From assembly GCA_949316495.1 (NCBI GenBank), contig OX439006.1:43172918-43236917 (forward strand): a DNA stretch of 64,000 bases, written 5' to 3'. This document shows positions 58,241-64,000 of this stretch, in pieces. Numbering within the stretch: the stretch's first letter is position 1; each line of letters starts with the position of its first letter. This DNA comes from Amphiduros pacificus. Taxonomy: Eukaryota; Annelida; Polychaeta; Phyllodocida; Hesionidae. Below the pieces are notes generated by a model that saw only the letters and a program-made list of their open reading frames with translations, made no database searches and had not been told where the DNA came from. Made by a program: the position numbers and the translations under genes.

Positions 58241-58361
58241 CAAATATGGACCTGGGTGTCGTGCAATATGACTTTTTATGGACCTTCGGAAAGTTATATT
58301 GCTTTTATATAACTTTCCGAAGGTCCATAAAAAGTCATATTGCACTCCAGGTACATATTTG
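58241..58361. repeat. near-perfect hairpin, arms about 55-59 nt, loop 7 nt
   Basis: The left arm (58241-58299) and right arm (58307-58361) are complementary except for a 3-4-base bulge near gggtgtcgtg and one or two mismatches. The inner 40 bases (catatgac... through ttccgaaggtcc) pair perfectly around tgctttt. It could be a foldback transposon remnant, or an RNA hairpin if transcribed. Confidence 0.95.
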
Positions 58362-58669
58362 TTTTATTCTATGATCACTGTGTTAATACCCTGGAAAGTA
58401 AAAGTTCCTCAGTATCAGCATCATTTAATGTGGCAAACCTGGACATTGTTGTGATTGCTGTCGTCTGCTTCCCAGTCTGCAGGTCACTCAGAGCAAGCTG
58501 GTGACGTCATTATAGGGCTTCCCCAACATTTCCCGCCATGAAATTCCCGATCAGTGCAGTGGAAAGTATATTGACGTGCAATATGATGCATCTGGTCAAT
58601 AAAACAATTTAGAGAAGCTCATGTGACCAGGAATTGACCAATCACAGCACAGAATACACAGTGATCATA

Positions 58670-58671
<2 letters not shown>
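58362..58671. other. intergenic stretch
   Basis: About 310 bases. Somewhat GC-richer around 58440-58560, with tgacgtca-like (gtgacgtcat) and cccgccatgaaattcccg words; possibly regulatory. No gene. Confidence 0.3.

Positions 58672-58745
<74 letters not shown>
58672..58745. repeat. AT microsatellite
   Basis: A pure (AT)n run of about 74 bases. Confidence 0.97.
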
Positions 58746-58752
<7 letters not shown>

Positions 58753-59309
58753 TAGTTCTTAACACACTTCTATTGTGTGGAAAGTGGAAATAGATGGATC
58801 ATTTATACAGTGTTAACATCACATTGCGGTTGAATATTAAAGGAAATCTTTCTTGGCAGCTCAGCCTCTGTATTGCACCTAATAACCTCACATGGTCCAA
58901 GTGCGATAAATAACAGTTAATGTCTATGGTATATATTAAGTTGAGGTATATTAATATGCTGTGTCAAAATGTAGAACTGATTTGGACCTTAACATTATAC
59001 GATATTTGATGGAAAGAAATGAGAAATCCAAAACCAAATCTTTGTTTTGTTCTGGGAAATTTTGTTGTCTGTCAAAAGATTCAAATAACATTTGGCTAAA
59101 GAAATCAACACTTGAGTAGGTCTCATTTCGCATAAGTCTGATTCCTGGAAAAGTACAATTTCAGACTGAGATATTTTATATTCACCACATCACAATAAAC
59201 ATTGACTGTTGAATATGTTATCAGTCAGTGATTAAAGTAGAGCAAATATAAAGCTGTTGACGAGTTTCCAATAGAGATAGATCAGTGACGAACATACATC
59301 TGTTTCAAT
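58746..59309. other. intergenic stretch
   Basis: About 560 bases, AT-rich; I see nothing in it. Confidence 0.35.
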
Positions 59310-59383
59310 ATAATAATAATAATAATAATAATAAAATTTGTATAGCGCTGATACCAGACAAGTCTGTTCATAGCGCTGAAAAA
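59310..59383. repeat. (AAT)n microsatellite with tatagcgctg repeat fragment
   Basis: (ATA)n of about 25 bases followed by atttgtatagcgctgatacc and a second tagcgctg. This joined pattern occurs widely as a dispersed repeat in invertebrate genomes; the family name is not known to me. Confidence 0.5.
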
Positions 59384-59426
59384 TATATAGATAGACAATT
59401 GCATATAAGATACTTTTGTCAATATC

Positions 59427-59847
59427 TCAGACTTGCCACATAAGATACTATGTCATAGTCTCTGACTTGCCACATAAGATACAATGTCATGGTCTCTGAC
59501 TTGCCACATAAGATACAATGTCATAGTCTCAGACTTGCCACATAAGATACTATGTCATAGTCTCTGACTTGCCACATAAGATACTATGTCATAGTCTCAG
59601 ACTTGCCACATAAGGTACTATGTCATAGTCTCTGACTTGCCACATAAGATACTATGTCATAGTCTCTGACTTGCCACATAAGACGCCATGTCATAGTCTC
59701 TGACCTGCCACATAAGATACTATGTCATAGTCTCTGACTTGCCACATAAGATACTATGTCATAGTCTCTGACTTGCCAAATAAGACACCATGTCATAGTC
59801 TCAGACCTGCCACATAAGATACTATGTCATAGTCTCTGACCTGCCAT
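59427..59847. repeat. tandem array, 34-bp unit, about 12-13 copies
   Basis: The unit is cttgccacataagatactat plus gtcatagtctctga. Variants alternate tctctga and tctcaga. Confidence 0.95.
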
Positions 59848-60174
59848 AAAGCATGAGCATGAGCAAATCAAATAATATTTTCCACTAACAATCAAATGTT
59901 TTTCATGAAACCTTTTCCATAAATCATGATGAGATATGCACATTTTTATCGACATATGGAAGGAAACGGAGGATATGGAAATTATTCAGTGTTTTGATAC
60001 ATTTATATTCAATTAAAACTATGAGCCTCAGTAGTAAATGATTTGGCCACAATAAATATGACATATTTCTTTCTTGTATTGTTTTATCGCTATGGCAATT
60101 AATTATGGTCTGGCCTAGATCATCGATAATCAGATTAAATATGCAACCTACGTCAGCGGTTTTATGTTTCTCAG

Positions 60175-60369
60175 GTATTGTATTGCAATGTCACCTTGAC
60201 AAGTGAGAGTCTCCCTGGCGTCCGATCATACCTGTGGTGTGGTTCGCCGAGACCACAGAAACCACAGAAACCACACGAGAACCACGCGAGACCATGGCAA
60301 CGTGGAGGCAGCTTTATCGGCGGTGATGTCACGCTGTGCTGCAAAGGCGTCATTTACAGAGCCGATACC
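60175..60369 (+). other. candidate exon or promoter of gene E
   Basis: A comparatively GC-rich block bounded by an acceptor-like tatgtttctcag and a GTGAGT at 60370. In one frame it is open throughout (VLYCNVTLTSESLPGVRSYL, later GGDVTLCCKGVIYRADT), phase 0 on both sides. Joined directly to 60624 it would give a different, short reading frame there. The alternative is that it is the promoter of gene E, since it contains gagaccatggcaac, close to an RFX X-box. I cannot decide between these. Confidence 0.35.
60288..60301 (+). promoter_or_regulatory. X-box-like motif
   Basis: gagaccatggcaac matches the RFX X-box pattern (GTNRCC-spacer-RGYAAC) except for one base in the left half. Such sites mark many cilium genes. 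It lies about 345 bp upstream of the gene E start codon. Confidence 0.25.
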
Positions 60370-60623
60370 GTGAGTGTGCCTTCCAGCGGGTCGGGCTGGC
60401 AACATTTACTGTCACCACAACATTAAAGAAGCACTACTTACTCACTGTTATCATAATACACGCCTTGCAAAGACATTTGATAACTGTACCCAACAAGGTA
60501 AGTGACAGTGTATTTTAAAACACACTAAACATGTCCCTACATCTTGTGCAGATTACTGCTTGTCTTTCTGTTATTTAATTTAAAGTCTGTTTGTATTTTG
60601 TATAAAATATTCGTGTTATTCAG

Positions 60624-60912
60624 GCTGAGGAAGATGACCAGTGTGAAGCAAGAATTTCCTCATACGAATGGCCTGATGTTCCAGGGATACAATCCAGTGG
60701 GTGCTGAGAAAGTCCACTTTGGATATCTGGAGAGCATGCAAGCCAGAACACTTGGAACTGATCGGAGATTGGAGAAGGACCTGGATAGTCTGGATAGTCC
60801 AAGGTACCGGCAAAGAAGAAATGCGATCGTACCAACATATGCTCACACGACAGAGGGAATGTATGACAGTCAGTTTGTGAACGACATGATGGACAGTCTA
60901 CCGCTGATCTAA
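60624..60912 (+). CDS. gene E: small hydrophilic protein of 92 residues
   Basis: The acceptor gtgttattcag ends at 60623. ATG 60634 (A at -3) opens MTSVKQEFPHTNGLMFQGYN, and the frame runs to TAA at 60912 with MMDSLPLI as the last residues. It is rich in charged and Tyr residues, with RRLEKDLDSLDSPRYRQRRN in the middle and no membrane segment or known domain. A strong donor at 60498 (AAG|GTAAGT) suggests an upstream noncoding exon ending at 60497; a longer protein with upstream coding exons is also possible. I do not recognise it. The last nine codons and the stop form the first unit of the 40-bp array that follows, so the C-terminus and 3' UTR are linked to the minisatellite. Confidence 0.6.
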
Positions 60913-63668
60913 CCCACTCCATCACATGGAGGACAGTCTACCACTGATCTAACCCACTCCATCACATGGTGGACAGTCTACCACTGATCTAACCCACTCC
61001 ATCACATGGTGGACAGTCTACCACTGATCTAACCCACTCCATCACATGGTGGACAGTCTACCGCTGATCTAACCCACTCCATCACATGGTGGACAGTCTA
61101 CCGCTGATCTAACCCACTCCATCACGTGGTGGACAGTCTACCACTGATATAACCCACTCCATCACATGGTGGACAGTCTACCACTGATATAACCCACTCC
61201 ATCACATGGTGGACAGTCTACCACTGATCTAACCCACTCCATCACATGGAGGACAGTCTACCACTGATCTAACCCACTCCATCACATGGAGGACAGTCTA
61301 CCGCTGATCTTACCCACTCCATCACATGGTGGACAGTCTACCACTGATCTAACCCACTCCATCACATGGAGGACAGTCTACCACTGGTCTAACCCACTCC
61401 ATCACATGGAGGACAGTCTACCACTGATCTAACACACTCCATCACATGGAGGACAGTCTACCACTGATCTAACCCACTCCATCACATGGAGGACAGTCTA
61501 CCGCTGATCTAACCCACTCCATCACATGGCGGACAGTCTACCACTGATCTAACCCACTCCATCACATGGAAGACAGTCTACCACTGATCTAACCCACTCC
61601 ATCACATGGTGGACAGTCTACCACTGATCTCACACACTCCATCACATGGAGGACAGTCTACCACTGATCTAACCCACTCCATCACATGGCGGACAGTCTA
61701 CCACTGATCTAACCCACTCCATCACATGGTGGACAGTCTACCACTGATCTAACCCACTCCATCACATGGTGGACAGTGTACCATTGATCTAACCCACTCC
61801 ATCACGTGGTGGACAGTCTACCACTGGTCTTACCCACTCCATCACATGGAGGACAGTCTACCACTGATCTAACCCACTCCATCACATGGTGGACAGTCTA
61901 CCACTGGTCTTACCCACTCCATCACATGGAGGACAGTCTACCACTGATCTAACCCACTCCATCACATGGTGGACAGTCTACCACTGGTCTTACCCACTCC
62001 ATCACATGGAGGACAGTCTACCACTGATCTAACCCACTCCATCACATGGTGGACAGTCTATCATTGATCTAACACACTCCATCACATGGAGGACAGTCTA
62101 CCACTGATCTAACCCACTCCATCACATGGAGGACAGTCTACCGCTGATCTAACCCACTCCATCACATGGTGGACAGTCTACCACTGATCTAACCCACTCC
62201 ATCACATGGAGGACAGTCTACCACTGATCTAACCCACTCCATCACATGGAGGACAGTCTACCACTGATCTAACCCACTCCATCACATGGTGGACAGTCTA
62301 TCATTGATCTAACACACTCCATCACATGGAGGACAGTCTACCACTGATCTAACCCACTCCATCACATGGAGGACAGTCTACCACTGATCTAACCCACTCC
62401 ATCACATGGTGGACAGTCTACCACTGATCTAACCCACTCCATCACATGGTGGACAGTCTATCATTGATCTAACACACTCCATCACATGGAGGACAGTCTA
62501 CCACTGATCTAACCCACTCCATCACATGGAGGACAGTCTACCACTGATCTAACCCACTCCATCACATGGTGGACAGTCTATCATTGATCTAACACACTCC
62601 ATCACATGGAGGACAGTCTACCACTGATCTAACCCACTCCATCACATGGAGGACAGTCTACCACTGATCTAACCCACTCCATCACATGGTGGACAGTCTA
62701 CCACTGATCTAACCCACTCCATCACATGGTGGACAGTCTACCGCTGATCTAACCCACTCCATCACATGGTGGACAGTCTACCGCCGATCTAGCCCACTAC
62801 ATAACATGGAGGACAGTCTATCGCTGATCTAACCCACCCCATCACATGGTGGACAGTCTACCGCCGATCTAGCCCACTACATAACATGGAGGACAGTCTA
62901 CCACTGATCTAACCCACTCCATCACATGGTGGACAGTCTACCGCCGATCTAGCCCACTACATAACATGGAGGACAGTCTATCGCTGATCTAACCCACCCC
63001 ATCACATGGTGGACAGTCTACCACTTATCTAACCCACTCCATCACATGGCGGACAGTCTACCACTGATCTAACCCACTCCATCACATGGAGGACAGTCTA
63101 CCACTGATCTAACCCACTCCATCACATGGAGGACAGTCTACCACTGATCTAACCCACTCCATCACATGGTGGACAGTCTACCGCCGATCTAGCCCACTAC
63201 ATAACATGGAGGACAGTCTATCGCTGATCTAACCCACCCCATCACATGGTGGACAGTCTACCACTTATCTAACCCACTCCATCACATGGCGGACAGTCTA
63301 CCACTGATCTAACCCACTCCATCACATGGAGGACAGTCTACCACTGATCTAACCCACTCCATCACATGGAGGACAGTCTGCCACTGATCTAACCCACTCC
63401 ATCACATGGTGGACAGTCTACCACTGATCTAACCCACTCCATCACATGGTGGACAGTCTACCACTGATCTAACCCACTCCATCACATGGTGGACAGTCTA
63501 CCACTGATATAACCCACTCCATCACATGGTGGACAGTCTACCACTGATCTAACCCACTCCATCACATGGTGGACAGTCTACCGCTGATCTAACCCACTCC
63601 ATCACGTGGTGGACAGTCTACCACTGATCTAACCCACTCCATCACATGGAGGACAGTCTACCACTGAT
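60881..63668. repeat. 2.8-kb array, 40-bp unit, about 70 copies, starting in the gene E coding end
   Basis: The unit is atggtggacagtctaccact plus gatctaacccactccatcac. Unit one overlaps the final codons and stop of gene E. Each unit repeats the ATG-to-stop stretch (M-V/E-D-S-L-P-L-I-stop). Copies are in exact 40-bp register for almost the whole length, and higher-order blocks (for example cgccgatctagcccactac next to tcgctgatct) recur. It would form most of the gene E 3' UTR. Confidence 0.97.
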
Positions 63669-63734
63669 CGTCTCGTGGAGAGACATGCACAAATTCAACC
63701 ACCTGTGATAATCTTGTTGAATGTGTGGTATATA

Positions 63735-63766
63735 AATAAATATATTTGTGCAATATTTGGAATAAA
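63735..63766 (+). terminator. polyadenylation signals after gene E array
   Basis: AATAAA at 63735-63740 and 63761-63766, shortly after the array ends, are the first good signals after the gene E stop. If used, the mRNA includes the whole 2.8-kb array. Confidence 0.5.
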
Positions 63767-63823
63767 TGTCAGATAAATAAGACTTTGAAGTAAGTTATAA
63801 GGACAGTGAGATCTGAGCACTGA

Positions 63824-64000
63824 GTAATTTGAATGTATCCTTCAATCAGACCTTAGCACTGAGCACTGAGCATGATGAATGCATCCATCAATCAGACCTT
63901 AGCACTGAGCACTGAGCATGATGAATGCATCCATCAATCAGACCTTAGCACTGAGCACTGAGCATGATGAATGCATCCATCAATCAGACCCGAGCGCTGA
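63824..64000. repeat. tandem array, 46-bp unit, running off the right edge
   Basis: The unit is cagaccttagcactgagcac plus tgagcatgatgaatgcatcc and atcaat. Almost four copies are visible; the end is outside the window. Confidence 0.93.

Noticed and set aside
37665-63668. Large direct-repeat arrays resembling CRISPR
   Set aside because: Units are contiguous, without unique spacers, in a spliced eukaryotic genome; they are minisatellites.

Overview
The window looks like nuclear DNA of a marine invertebrate, most likely a mollusc. It is AT-rich, intron-rich and spliced with ordinary GT-AG sites. It carries tRNA-derived SINEs with a long conserved body and AAAC-type tails, a LINE whose endonuclease is preceded by a PHD-like finger, pogo/hAT-type DNA transposons and very large minisatellites. 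The clade call is an inference from repeat style; no species marker is present.

Left half (about 0.6-32.2 kb): two paralogous zinc-finger genes stand head to head. Gene A runs leftward: constant exon 7060-6429, small exon 5776-5719, then C2H2 terminal exons 3575-3247 and 1222-630. Gene B runs rightward: constant exon 12574-13281, small exon 13750-13816, then seven C2H2 terminal exons at 15905, 16519, 18025, 22845, 26612, 27689 and 31869. In both genes the constant exon ends in phase 0 and the small exon is phase 0 in, phase 1 out. All nine zinc-finger exons open with an acceptor in phase 1 and end in their own stop, and none has a donor. This is the layout of a constant 5' part joined to one of many alternative 3' DNA-binding exons, as known for Drosophila lola and mod(mdg4). 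Here the shared N-terminus is not a BTB domain but a roughly 56-residue module that I do not recognise. I regard this as the most important content of the window.

Middle (about 36-52 kb): gene C, on the minus strand, encodes a predicted type II single-pass membrane protein (exons 47748-47722, 42704-42602, 41826-41695, 36268-36230, 36098-36051). Four tandem arrays saturate it. One of them is made of repeated copies of the end of the transmembrane exon together with its splice donor.

Right part: gene D (57303-55660, minus) is a three-exon rhodopsin-family GPCR of 342 residues. Gene E (about 60.2-63.8 kb, plus) encodes a small 92-residue protein whose last codons and stop have been amplified into a 2.8-kb, 40-bp-unit array forming most of the 3' UTR.

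A pattern runs across the window: three separate minisatellites (26.9, 37.7-41.7 and 60.9 kb) have units that are copies of a coding-exon end. Transposon debris fills the introns: a 2.84-kb TIR element, a 494-bp TTAA-flanked MITE, a MITE-foldback-MITE composite, a LINE interrupted by a hAT-like MITE and a pogo/Tigger derivative, and four SINE copies.
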